Assembly: GCF_025024155.1 (NCBI RefSeq)
Contig: NW_026251854.1
Location: 1-39,505 of the forward strand
Length of the DNA: 39,505 nt
From: Gamsiella multidivaricata
Lineage: Eukaryota; Mortierellomycota; Mortierellomycetes; Mortierellales; Mortierellaceae
Reading direction: 5' to 3'
Shown in pieces: positions 22,250 to 32,635 of this stretch. Made by a program: the position numbers and the translations under genes. Below the pieces are notes generated by a model. The model was not told where the DNA came from and made no database searches. It saw only the letters and a list, made by a program, of their open reading frames with translations. Numbering within the stretch: the first letter of the stretch is position 1; the number at the start of each line of letters is the position of its first letter.

Positions 22250-22677
22250 ACTCAATCAGGATAACCGATATTCGTTTTCAATTGCCACGCTCTTTCTTTC
22301 TTTACAACACCCTTTATCAACTATTTTCAATATCGACTATTTTTTCTTTCAGTGCAAGCAGTAGTGCCACCAACGGATTTATTTCAGATATCCTTTCAGA
22401 TACACACAACCCCGTTCGCAATCCACTTTATTCAATTCTCACACCAGCATAACGATGCACCACCTCAAGAAGAAACAAGGACGGCGGCGGCGAGGTCGAA
22501 CGGAATAAAGAAATAATAATGATAAAAAAAAGAGCTTAGCTGTCTGCGTGTAGAGAGTACGGAACAATCCAGGCCTTTGCAAGAAAGTATTACATCTGGA
22601 CTGTAGGGTGTGCTTGCTGACACACATATATGTCTACATAGTCTATAATCGCTTGACGCCAGGAGGTTCCACCCCTT
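22250..22677. other. 3' region of eIF3c and border of the Fanzor remnant
   Basis: T-rich then A-rich 3' flank. No coding sequence is supported before the tail of the Fanzor remnant begins at about 22678. Confidence 0.5.
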
Positions 22678-24230
22678 CTAAGGATGAGGCTGCTCGCTTG
22701 CGTCCTCCAGCTCGTCCTTTCCCTTACCCTTTCCCTTACCCTTGCCCTTGCCCCACTGCGCTATTGCTGCTGTTGCTACTGTCCCCGGCTTCTGTGTGCG
22801 GTCTTACATCTTGTATTCAAGGGTAGTGCCCGTCCTTATCTATTGGCTGAAGATAGAGCGGTCGCAGCTGATGGAATAAATGGCTGCGAACGACATTGCA
22901 AACGCTTTGCCCTGCCATAATATCGCGGTGCATGAGAGCGTCGCAGGTTGAGCAGTAAAACCTGCGGATCTCGATCTGTCCGACAAACTTCTCGCACGTC
23001 GGGCACTTCTTCAAAGTATAGTCTAGGGGCCTGGCCTAAAGGACATTAAGACAAAGTCAATAAAACATAAACCGATTCTACATGGCTTCGATTCTCAAGT
23101 GATAGTGCTCTTACCTTTTGAACAAAGTACGACTGAAAGGACTCGTGCAAAGAGGAACGTCTCGTCTTGGTCGAAAACTTGCCCAGACCAACCCCCAATC
23201 ACAACCTTGTTGGCTTCTTCTCTCTTTCTGCCGATCGATCCTCCGACCAACTTGAGTAGGCGATCCATTATGAGTCTGTACTCCGCATATCTGGCCCTTC
23301 TCGCGTCCTACTTATGCTTCTTGAACCAGTTGTTGCCGTTTTAAAACTCATTTGGTTGTCCCTCTACTCTCTCTAGCTCCATAACATAGCTCGCAAAGCT
23401 GGCTCCCTCACCGCGCAGTGGTGGCAGCCTAGTCTCAATGTTGCTGATGGATTATATTCCGACGCTAGGTACAATGTTTTTTTGCTCTTCCATCCATCTT
23501 CTGTGCTTGAATGTGGGCAGGTACATAGCCTTCTGCTTCACTGCGAGAATTTAATAGGCGGAAGGAACGGGAGTAGGGGTTGTATCCTCGAAAGAGCTAC
23601 TCATTTCGGTATCAGCATCCTCGCTTCCAGGCGCCGTTGTCGTACTCCCGGAATCATCGTTCTTTGGTAGCAATGCGCTGGTCTCGACTACACAGGCTTG
23701 GCCGAGATCGGGACCCAGAACCTTGATTTGATCCGGCGCGCATCCTCAAAAGTCGGTGGCATCCTGTTGGATCTTCACAATATTTCGGACCTCGGTCAAG
23801 AAATAATCCACTCCCCCGAGCATGGATGTAGTTTGAAGGGGCAAGACATTCCGCAGGAGTCGTCTGTATCTGACTGATTGTAGTTCTTTCAACTTGAAAG
23901 CGAACAGATGGAGGCGGAAACCGTCTGTCCGAATGGAGCCTCGGCTAGCCGCGTCCGTCATAAGCCATAGGATCGAGATTGGCCTGCCGAATGGGTTGAA
24001 CGTGTTCCCGCATCATGCTCAGGTCCATCACGGACGTCGAATCCTTGTAATCTCTCGGCCCTCTGCGTGGCTCACGCCTGCCGATGTGCGAAAGCATCTC
24101 TGTGATAAGGAACCTAGGAGCTTTCCGCCCAAGCCAATCAATTAGGTCTTGCTGAGAAGGAACAATGTTCATGTTCTCATAGTGTACCAGTACTGGCTCC
24201 TCGAGTTTTTTTCTTCAGCGCAGCATTTTG
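22678..24230 (-). pseudogene. Fanzor (eukaryotic TnpB-like RNA-guided nuclease) pseudogene, copy A
   Basis: Read on the minus strand from about 24230 down. Recognisable blocks in order: DLIDWLGRKAPRFLITEML; IRTDGFRLHLFAFKLKELQS; GGVDYFLTEVRNIVK; RuvC-I VLGPDLGQACVV (23721-23701, Asp kept); WFKKHK then DARRARYAEYRLIMDRLLK and VGGSIGRKREEANKVVIG; FSTKTRRSSLHESFQSYF; CPTC...CSTC zinc finger with RuvC-III MHRDIMAG (about 23005-22900); and RPLYLQPIDKDGHYP. It is broken by in-frame stops (after DATDF, SAY, VGI, NEF, HK and YP) and frameshifts (near 24205 A-run, 23950, and an extra C near 23191-23195). A GT-AG intron (23114-23036) lies between VQK and AR. A shifted frame beyond the last stop gives a Gly-Lys tail ending DELEDASEQPHP. 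The N-terminal third of a normal Fanzor is missing. Family assignment rests on these motifs. Confidence 0.82.
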
Positions 24231-24281
24231 TCAAAACAAGGTACCGAGCTCACGCTCAGAGAACGACATGAAAGGCTGCTC

Positions 24282-24804
24282 GGCCTAGGCAAGTTCTCAA
24301 CAAAGACTAGGCTTTCCTTATTGCACAAGTTCTTCCAGTTTTAGCTTGTTCAAAAGGTAACGCATCATCAAACAAGTTTGCAGATCTGTATCATGAGATA
24401 TTGTGCTGATATTGTTGATGCTTTTTTTTTATTAACGCTCACATAGGCCAGGTCAGTTGGATACATCGTGGTTGGTCCAACCTGCGAGCGGTTTGTCGGG
24501 GAGATGAAGATCCGCAGACTGTTCTGTTTGACCTGCAAGTCTTACATGCACCGCGATATCACGGCTGCTCATAACATCTTCAATGTTGTTCGTGGGCACT
24601 TGTTCCATCAACGGTGACCACTATATCTCCGTGGATGGCAGCGGGAACTACCCTTGGGAGCAAGCTGCAAAGTCGCAGACAGGTGCTAGCACCAGTAGCA
24701 CCAGCACCAGCATGAGTCTTATCAACAGTGCTAGCAATTCGAGCATTAGTAGCATGGCTGTCAACTACTCGAGCGTATACTCGCGTTACGCGCGCCGAGT
24801 ATAG
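24282..24804 (+). pseudogene. Fanzor pseudogene, copy B (3' fragment, opposite orientation)
   Basis: Only the C-terminal third is left: GLGKFSTKTRLSLLHKFFQF, a TAG stop at 24342, LVQK, then a GT-AG intron 24357-24446 at the same site as in copy A (VQK|AR). ARSVGYIVVG and PTCERFVGEMKIRRLFCLTC follow, then RuvC-III MHRDITAAHNIFNVVRGHLF. A TGA and a frameshift sit at RPLYL, then VDGSGNYPWEQA. The first zinc-finger Cys and a stretch of about ten residues before it are deleted relative to copy A. After YPWE an open Ser/Thr/Asn-rich tail of about 45 residues ends at 24804. It lies head-to-head with copy A, the junction being near 24235. It cannot encode an active nuclease because RuvC-I is absent. 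Confidence 0.78.
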
Positions 24805-25160
24805 AGGTCATCACTGACCATTGTGTTCATTCCAAGCGCTCATGCTCTGTCGAAACTAGGGTAGACTGTCGAGTAGGAAACATAGTAAAAGGTAGTATTA
24901 TTCTACCGAAAGGCGAAGAATTATACGGCAGACGTATAGAGCGAGAGCGTTTTTTTCATTGTCGAACTTTGGTCAGTAAGGTTGTATACGCCGTATAATT
25001 ATTATACGTGGCTCAGGGTGCAAACCAACCAATTGGCGCTCATTATACTCCGATCTGTATACTCGTATAGGGTCGTCGAGTATACGGTAGAGTATACAAT
25101 ACTTCTCCAGCCAATAGCAGCGAGCATACTCGTATAAGTGTACTACGCCGTATAGGTTGA
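24773..25160. repeat. Cluster of short direct and inverted TATAC/GTATA repeats
   Basis: Motifs TATACTCG, CGAGTATA, TACGCCGTATA (24987 and 25145), TACTCGTATA (about 25060 and 25127) and GAGTATAC recur in both orientations. A loose direct repeat starting CCAACCAATTGGCGCTC (25028) and CCAGCCAATAGCAGCG (25108) overlaps them. The cluster starts at the very end of Fanzor copy B and runs about 350 bp beyond. It looks like a transposon end or a MITE-like segment; no target-site duplication was identified. Confidence 0.5.
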
Positions 25161-25338
25161 ATATGGCTCCTTGGAGAAATAGGTTTACGAACCCCTGCGT
25201 CAAGAGTTGGCTTCCGTCCTCTGTCCTTACATGAGATTCGGCAGATTCATCGGCAGCCCTGTCTTCCACTTCGTTCTTTTCCGTATCGTTCTTCCTTTTC
25301 CTTTCCTTTCCTTTCCTCCATCCACAATTGAGCTCTGT

Positions 25339-26600
25339 TCACGTTTTCTTTGGTATCCAATCTTCGAATCCGGGCATGAAGCCGTTTACAAAACAAAGGC
25401 AGTAGTGCCATTGTGCGCGGATATTTGCTTTCATGTTGAAATGGCTACAAAACATAGCTGTTATCAGCCGTCTGCGTTGGATTCTCTTGCTTCTACATGA
25501 TGAAGGTTCCTGTAACTGCTTGACTACAAACAGAGAAATGTTGTTATACCCAAGACAATTGAACGAATATCGTTGTGGACTTTTGTATGATAGGCGGCAG
25601 ACGTCCAGCTTTCCAGTCGCTGTCGTGCAACTTCTGTCCAATGGCCACCCTCGGGCCCCAAATATACCGGGTCTGATTGCAAACTGCCGATCCCCAAAAC
25701 GTGGCCTTTGCAGAGCACTATATGAATGATGTGATTGTTAGAGAAGACCTTTGGGAAATATGTGTTGATGGAGGCATTGAAGAAGATTTTTCTGAAGAGA
25801 ATCTTATGTTGTTGGAGATGAAAAAAAAAATGAGTAGTTATAAGTGAATCCGCGTTAATGAGAGAAAATGCCGGAATGGTGACTTACCGTTGTGATCTCT
25901 GACCGAATGCCGTTCAATACGCTCTGCGTCGTGCTGGAGGGGTTTTTGTTAGCAACGTGGTTGAACAGCGCCATAGAGCAACAGGGGCCTGAAGTCAACT
26001 GTCACGGATGTATGTAGAAACCAGGAGGGTAGATAGAAAAACGCGTGTGCTAATGACCAACAACTAAGAGTAATGTATGAGTGTTGATTATCTATCACCT
26101 GTTGAAAGTTGGATGATTTCATCGCCTCTCTGGATGCTGGTATTGGTTTTGCCGGGTTAGAGAATCTTGGCATTTTGTTGTCTGTGTCATACTCGGGTTC
26201 ATCATAGGTGTTGTCCAGGTAAAGGTGGTCGTTGTTGTGTGTTTTGTACATCAAACGTCTCGTTTGCAGGCTGTCTCGGTAGCAAAGTAGATAGGCCTAG
26301 TATTTCTACCTCTTGATTGAATACTGATTAGAATGGACGACGATCTTGTCCAGGAGTCTGTACGGTTCATTGAGGTATATGAACCGTGGATTGACAAATA
26401 GACCGTTGTTAATTTCGTGGGGTAAAGGTTTCATGCTTAATTCAACTAAGAATGATTTATCTGGGTCATCATATGGAGCATCGTCCCATATGGGTCTTGC
26501 AGGATCGACCTCAGTATGATCCAGTGTACGCTGTTTAATTGAATAGCGAAGAGGAGTATATTGGATCAGTGTATTGAGCTATGGTGTTTAAATCCAATCT
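25339..26600 (-). pseudogene. Decayed or poorly resolved gene of unknown family
   Basis: Several minus-strand segments have coding-like composition. From about 26555 to 26100 one frame runs through PARPIWDDAPYDDPDKSF, LPHEINNGLFVNPRFIYLNE and, after two stops (26320 region), LYLDNTYDEPEYDTDNKM and AMKSSNFQQ, followed by a GTGATA donor-like site. A block at 26000-25890 is flanked by TGACAG and GTAAGT. A long block at 25790-25524 includes FFNASINTYFPKVFSNNHI, GHVLGIGSLQSDPVYLGPEG and WTEVARQRLESWTSAAYH. A last block ends at FEDWIPKKT (25339). I do not recognise the protein and cannot build one clean gene model. It may be a multi-exon gene with errors or, more likely given the setting, a decayed element. 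Confidence 0.3.
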
Positions 26601-27179
26601 CGGAATGCAAAGTGGAGTGAGGTTAATTATCAGCTTGCGAGTGTGTACCACGACTGGGGTTGTTGTTGTCGATATACGCTAGTTTAAGATGGTGCTTGAG
26701 GATTGTTGGCAAGTTTGGGATGCATCTGTATGTTTTATCCAGGAAGCATAAAAACGATGTCCTTCGTTCCTCGACTTTGAGGGTCCTCCGGATATGGAGT
26801 GTTTTTATTCATGCTTTTTCTGCCGTTCTTGTTGTGCTTGCAGTGTTCTCGTCGATGTCGCATCCTGTTTCGGTCGTTTGGTCTGGCTGCTGTCGGTGTT
26901 ATTGCTTGTGCACTAACGTTTACTGTTCACTAGAAGACATTGTTTGATGTACAGTGATTAGAAGAGTTGCTAGCGGGCACATTCAGCGCATAGAAAGTGA
27001 CGTGGTTGGGGTACAATTGTCCCGTCCCGCCTGCAACAACCATCTTTCTTCAGCCCAAGCCAGTCTCCTCAACATCTCCTACATTCCTCTCTGCTCTTTT
27101 CATCCTCTTGATTCAAACTCTCCACAACCGACAATCCGCCAAATCACATCAGAAAGCTCACCCAACAAACACTGCCAGG
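26601..27179. other. Unassigned region and alpha-SNAP promoter
   Basis: Short frames occur on both strands (for example a 25-codon minus frame near 26810-26730), none convincing. The last 150 bp are the C/T-rich leader of the gene at 27180. Confidence 0.45.
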
Positions 27180-28441
27180 ATGTCGGAACGTGAAGCACAA
27201 GAGCTGGTCGCAAAGGCCGACAAGAAGGCCATGTCGACCACATGGTTCTTCAGCTCAACATCCAAGCTCGAGGAAGCAGCTGAGCTCTACACCAAGGCAG
27301 GCAACATCTACAAGATGGCTAAGCGATGTGAGTACTCCCGACTTACATTGCCATCTTCGTAACGAACTCTGGGTATCCAGCACGCCTGTTGAGGTCCGCA
27401 CTCCAGGTCAACCTTACGGACTATGCGAGGCTTCCGGGCCTCTACCGTTGTCATGAAAAAAGGACGCCATACCCTGGTCATTCAATTGTTCCCTCACGCT
27501 TCCATGGCGCTTTTATTCACGTCTTCTTTCTCTTTTCTTTCTCTTTCGTCTGTAGGGAAGGAGTCTGGCGACACTTTCTGTAAAGCGGCCGATATGCAAC
27601 TAAAGATGAATGAGAAGGACGAGGCTGCATCGACCTTTATCAATGCCTCCAAATCGTACAAGAAGTCTAGTCCTCAAGGTATGTAAACCTTTTGCAAAAA
27701 CCTTCTAGACTGACTGGTTCCTGTAGCTCTTTCTTTACATGGATCAGAATCGACTGGATGCAATGTATCAACTGGCTCGACAAAAGAAAAAACTGTTGAC
27801 TAACACTGTATAAATTGATTGTTCTTTATGTTTGTTTGTTCCTGTCTGTAGATGCTATCTCGGCCCTGGAAAAGGCAATTGGGATCTTGACAGAGAGGGG
27901 GCGATTCCAGTCGGCAGCTAAGCACCAGGAGGATATTGCTGGGATCTATGAGTCAGAGCTGATCGATCTGGAGCAAGCCATGCGGGCGTATGAGGTTGCG
28001 GCGGATTGGTATGCTGGTGAATCGTCTACAGCGTAAGAACAACTTTTTTTTTCTGCCTCGACACAAACTATGGAACTCTTTGAGTGGTGTTTTTGAAGCT
28101 CTGTGTGCTTTTTGACCTAACTTGATCCAAAAATCAAACATCTGGATATCTGCTGGCGCTACTACTACTAGTCTTTCACACAAGTGTATGCTGAAGGTTG
28201 CTACGTTCGCGGCGCAGTTGGAGCAATACGACAAGGCGATCGAGAAGTTTGAGCTGGTGGCGAGTGCCAGTTTGGACAACCAATTGATGAAGTGGTCGCT
28301 AAAGGAGTACTTTCTTAAGGCAGGACTCTGTCATATTGCCACTGGGGTATGTGTGATCTGCAAGGGACTCATAGCTTTGTACATGCTGCTTTTTCTTTCA
28401 GGATGGAGCATAGACTCGCGTGTTTATGGATACTGCTTTCT

Positions 28442-28478
<37 letters not shown>

Positions 28479-28841
28479 GCAGGACTCTGTATCTGCACAT
28501 AATGCTGTTGGACGTTATTGCGACATGGATGTTACTTTTGCATCGACGAGAGAGTGCCAGTTTCTGCAGGTATATTCGAATACAGAGGCGCTCTTATGCC
28601 GGACCATATTCGTTCTTTTTGAGACATCTTACGATACTGATACGCTCCTTCGCTTTTTCCTCACTTTAAAATGCATGTGTGGTTCTAATAGAGTATCCTG
28701 ATGGCTGTGGATAACAACGATGTAAAGCAGTTTACGGCGAGTGTTGTTGATTTCGATCAACTGACGAAGCTTGACAATTGGAAGACGAAGATCCTGCTGG
28801 AGATCAAGAACAGCATAGGAAAGGAGTCCAGCCTGATTTAA
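27180..28841 (+). CDS. SEC17: Alpha-SNAP, vesicular-fusion protein Sec17
   Basis: Six exons: 27180-27327, 27556-27678, 27852-28032, 28172-28346, 28483-28569, 28692-28841; 287 aa, normal for the family. Alpha-SNAP recruits the ATPase NSF/Sec18 to SNARE bundles and so recycles SNAREs after membrane fusion; cytosolic and peripheral to membranes. Seen: the N-terminal helix with [20 protein letters not shown], membrane-binding-loop region [13 protein letters not shown]-like helices ([66 protein letters not shown]) and C-terminal [19 protein letters not shown]. The intron before exon 5 contains T33 beside its acceptor. No disabling changes. Confidence 0.96.
28445..28477 (+). repeat. Homopolymer T33 as intronic polypyrimidine tract
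   Basis: Thirty-three T end three bases before the CAG acceptor of the fourth alpha-SNAP intron, in the position of a polypyrimidine tract. Confidence 0.9.
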
Positions 28842-29487
28842 TCGAAGAGCGGCAGGGAGACAGGGGGAAGAGACATTATGGAACGCAAGCTGCTTTTACC
28901 TGCGATGACAATTCAGTACTGGTGCTTGCGATGCGTATAATTGCGCGGACGAAAAAGAAATATCTTACAGTTTGGCTGTATGTATACATTCAATAAATGG
29001 TCTATCCTTAGGGACATGCTGTAGTGTGCCAAGGTGAGGGCAAATCAAGGAGGGTACCTATCGATCTGCCCAAAGATTGTTGCTGCAGGTTGGCGTTTGA
29101 ACAGCCTGAGTGTATGTGCATGGACCCAGGAGCAGGTGCCTGAGCTAGGATACCATTGGATTGCCCTATACCACGCATTCAGAAAGCCCTTTTGCCGAGT
29201 GAGGTTGAGGTTCAGTGGGAGGGGTTGTTTTTTTGCACGCGTTGATTGGCCACGCGTGCACTTTGTGTTCATGCGCGCAAAAAAAAAAAAAAAAGGGTGG
29301 GCGTGGACGTGTCTCGTACATTTTGTACTCGTCCGGGGTACGTGTGTGAGGATGAACCTTATCCTTTGACCAGCGAGTATATAGTCTAGCACTTCTCCTT
29401 TTCTCTCACTCACAGCTTCCTTCTCCTCCTCCTCATTTCCATTCCTCATTCCTACTCCTCAAACCAACTCTACTCTTTCTTTCTTTC

Positions 29488-29518
<31 letters not shown>

Positions 29519-29551
29519 GCTTGTCCCTCTACCTGTCACACAACCTGCTCA
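28842..29551. other. Intergenic region with TTTC repeats
   Basis: 3' UTR with AATAAA near 28993, an A-run at about 29280-29295, and a C/T-rich leader with about ten TTTC units (29475-29518) just before the GABA aminotransferase ATG. No gene seen. Confidence 0.55.
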
Positions 29552-31905
29552 ATGACTGCTCTTCGCGTCCCTTTCCAGAGGTTCGTCCAGTCAACACGCC
29601 CTGCTGGTCGTGTCTACGGTCGCCTCGGCCATCTCGACCGTACTCTTGTCCTCACACGTCCCTTCGCGTCCGTAACCCAGCCCTATGGCTCCTCGGACGG
29701 ATACCTAGGCCGACTTCACAAGGACCAAAAACCATTGGTCGAGGGAGAGCCCTCGGGACCAAAGGTTGTGACGGATACGATTCCGGGCCCTAAAACACTG
29801 AAGGGGTTACAGCGGCTGGATAAGTTGCAGGATACTAGAGCTGCAACTATGATGACAGGTATGTTAAGGATTGAGGCGGACCGAGGTGTTGAAGAGGTAA
29901 AGCTCTGGTCCACTGACGGCTCTTTTTTTCGGACATGGCTGTGTCAATTGGATGTAGATCTGGACAAGTCGATCGGAAACTACGTTGTCGACCTCGATGG
30001 CAATATAGTAAGTAAAGCTCTTCGGGTCATGACGGCGATCATCACCACAGATGTATATAATTCCTCCCTCACTAACTCAATTTGATGTAGTTTCTGGACG
30101 TGTACTGCCAGATCGCCTCGCTTCCGTTAGGTTACAACTCCAAGGCCCTGATCGAGGCCGCATCGAGTCCAGAGATGGTTCAGATGCTGGTCAATCGCCC
30201 AGCTTTGGGTGTTCAGCCGCATTCGACTTGGGCCAAGACCCTCGAGGATTCGTTCATGACAGTCGCACCCAAAGGACTCACCCAAGTATTTACGGCTTTG
30301 AGTGGATCCTGCGCCAATGAAACTGCGTACAAGGTAAAACTTTTTTTTCCTGTTCGTTCTGCAATTGTACTGTACTTTGTTGGTTCTTGTTCGGACAGAG
30401 TAGAATGAGGAACTTGATGCGAAATTTATGTATGCGTGTCGTATTGCGTATGGTAGGCCGCGTTTATGTATCATCAGAGACTCAAGAGAGGCCAGAACAC
30501 TTCAGCCTCGGCAGAGGACATGTCCAGCTGCATGAAAAACATGCAACCCGGATCTCCAGGTATGGTTACTTTTCTTTTTTTTTTTAGGCAATGTGAAGGG
30601 GTTTCTTTCCTCTGCCGCAGCGAAGCATTTTACGTTTTGCTATCGACGCAAGGATTACAAAAGGAGCACGAAGTGCTTCCTTAATATAGTTTGAAGCTAA
30701 CCAAAAAAAAAAAAATGAATCAAAATACCCGCTTTGCTTGCTTGCTAGATCTAGCAATCATGAGCTTTAACGGCGGCTTCCACGGACGCCTGTTTGGCTC
30801 ACTCTCGACAACGCACACAAAGCCCCTTCATAAACTGGATATCCCTGCCTTCGAGCACTGGGTCTCGAGCCCCTTTCCGAATCTGAAATACCCACTCGAA
30901 AAGCACCAGGCTGAGAACCAGGAAGAGGAAGCTCGCTGCCTTGCCGTGGCGGAGGCGAAGATGAAGAATGCGACGACGCCGATCGCAGCGTTGATCGTGG
31001 AACCAATCCAGAGTGAGGGCGGGGATAACCATGCATCCGCGAATTTCTTTCAGGAGTTGAGAAACTTGACGAAGAAGTATGGTATTCTGATGATTGTGGA
31101 TGAAGTCCAGACGGGCGTTGGACCAACGGGACATTTTTGGGCGCATGAAGCGTGGAATCTGACTGTAAGTGCAACTCTTTTCCACGCTTTCTGCCCTCTT
31201 CAAAAAGGGACATACTAACCAGCATTTGTCGTCTGGTTTCATTTTGACAGACGCCGCCTGATATCGTCACCTTCTCTAAGAAGTTCCAAGCGGCTGGGTA
31301 ATGCATGAGATCGCGATATGTTTATGAAAGGATCGCTTCTGAGGAAACGGGAGGCGTGAGGACTAATAGAATTAGCAATGCTTTAACATTATATAGATGG
31401 TTTCACGGGCCTGAACTTCGACCTGATGCCGCCTACCGCAACTTCAACACCTGGTACGGCATATCGTTCTCAATACTAATTTAGGACGCTTTGCAATGCT
31501 TTTATTGACACAGCAAATTTGCTCCTACGAATGGACAGGCTGGGCGATCCGGTTCGCGCGATTCAAGCAAAGACGATCCTCCAGGAGATCAAGGACAAGA
31601 ACCTAATCAAGAATGCGCAGGAGACAGGTGCATATTTGAAGAAGGAACTCCATTTGATGGAGAGTCAGCATCCGGGGACGATCTCGAATGTCCGTGGTCA
31701 GGGTACATTCCTGGCATTCGATCTGCCTTCGCAACAGGAGCGGGATGCGTTTGTTGTGAGGCTGAGGCAACTTGGAGTGAGTGCTGGTGGATGTGGACCA
31801 CAGAGCATTCGGCTGAGACCGATGTTGGTGTTCCAGAAACGGCATGCGGATGTCTTTTTGGATGCGGTCGAAAGAGCGGCGAGTGATCACCGACCATTGA
31901 AGTAG
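29552..31905 (+). CDS. UGA1: 4-aminobutyrate aminotransferase (GABA-T), mitochondrial
   Basis: Eight exons: 29552-29858, 29958-30007, 30091-30333, 30457-30559, 30749-31164, 31251-31297, 31397-31453, 31539-31905; 529 aa. A PLP enzyme converting GABA and 2-oxoglutarate to succinic semialdehyde and glutamate. The first ~45 residues are Arg-rich without acids, a mitochondrial presequence, and longer than in yeast Uga1, which is cytosolic. Fold-type I class III motifs: KSIGNYVVDLDGN, CANETAYK, FNGGFHGRLFG, ALIVEPIQSEGGD, the PLP-nitrogen Asp in ILMIVDEVQTGVGPTGHFWA, and the Schiff-base lysine in TFSKKFQAAG (residues 383/384). The end, ISNVRGQGTFLAFDLPS and IRLRPMLVF, is canonical. All small exons restore frame; expected active. 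Confidence 0.95.
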
Positions 31906-32635
31906 GGGTCGGAGAGCCAGGACACGACTGACGGGATGCTGGAGGATATTCAATAAGATAGTCGATGGGACCGATTGTGAAATAAAAGGGGTCCTGTTTC
32001 GAAAGTATCGGCAATGACCATGAACTTGTGTAACCTGTGTAACTTGTGTGTTTCCAGGAAGGAATGCAGTGGAGTGTGCGATGTACGGATTTTGCACGTG
32101 GCGGATCTACTTCCTTTGTTGCAGGCAAACAAAGAGCCAAATCGAGCCAAATCTGATCCTGGCACGCTTGCACGCCTACACGCCTGGGAGGATCTGGCGT
32201 CAATAAAAAATAAAATAAAAAAAAAAAAAGAAAGAGCCAAATCTGATCCTCCTTTCTTTCTTTTCATTCCATTACGTTCCATTACGTTCCATTTCATTTC
32301 ATTTCATTTCATTTCATTTCATTTCATTTCATTTCATTTCATTTCATTTCATTTCATTTCATTTCATTTCATTTCATTTCATTTCATTTCATTTCATTTC
32401 ATTCCATTCCATTCCATTAACACACACGCACACATATTCTCTTTTTCGATACTTCCTTCATTGTTTGTATTCATCCTTCCTCGCTTCCCTTGATCGAGAT
32501 CCACCGTCTGATCTCTTTGTCCGGCACCCAGAAAAACTTATCCGCTATCGCGAATAAACTCAATTTTCAGCCTGGTGTGACAAACCCTACTCTCAGCCTG
32601 ACTATATAGTAGCTTCGTCCATATCGGCCAGACTC
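31906..32635. other. Intergenic region with microsatellite
   Basis: Contains a duplicated AGAGCCAAATC/TCTGATCCT segment (about 32131-32160 and 32234-32252), an A-run at 32218-32229 and the ATTTC array listed separately. No gene seen; the right end is the promoter of the nucleotidyltransferase gene. Confidence 0.55.
32291..32400 (+). repeat. Pentanucleotide microsatellite (ATTTC)22
   Basis: Twenty-two perfect ATTTC units followed by three ATTCC units (32401-32415). It lies about 235 bp upstream of the ATG at 32636, within the likely promoter or leader. Confidence 0.95.

Noticed and set aside
22715..22760. Telomere-like CCCTTA repeats
   Set aside because: The units alternate (CCCTTT/CCCTTA/CCCTTG), do not match the fungal TTAGGG repeat, and read as a Gly-Lys repeat in the Fanzor copy A tail.
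24973..25269. 98-codon minus frame rich in Tyr/Ile
   Set aside because: It runs through the TATAC repeat cluster and its residues simply reflect that repeat.
25355..25375. TTCGAATCC resembling a tRNA B box
   Set aside because: No cloverleaf, A box or acceptor stem can be formed around it.
25690..25852. + strand frame reading DPQNVAFAEHYMNDVIVRED and an acidic end
   Set aside because: It is the codon-aligned complement of a longer open minus-strand block with splice-like borders, so the minus reading was preferred, though with low confidence.
30767..32203. Minus-strand frames of 147-198 codons opposite the GABA aminotransferase
   Set aside because: They mirror the coding strand exons and have no recognisable protein pattern.
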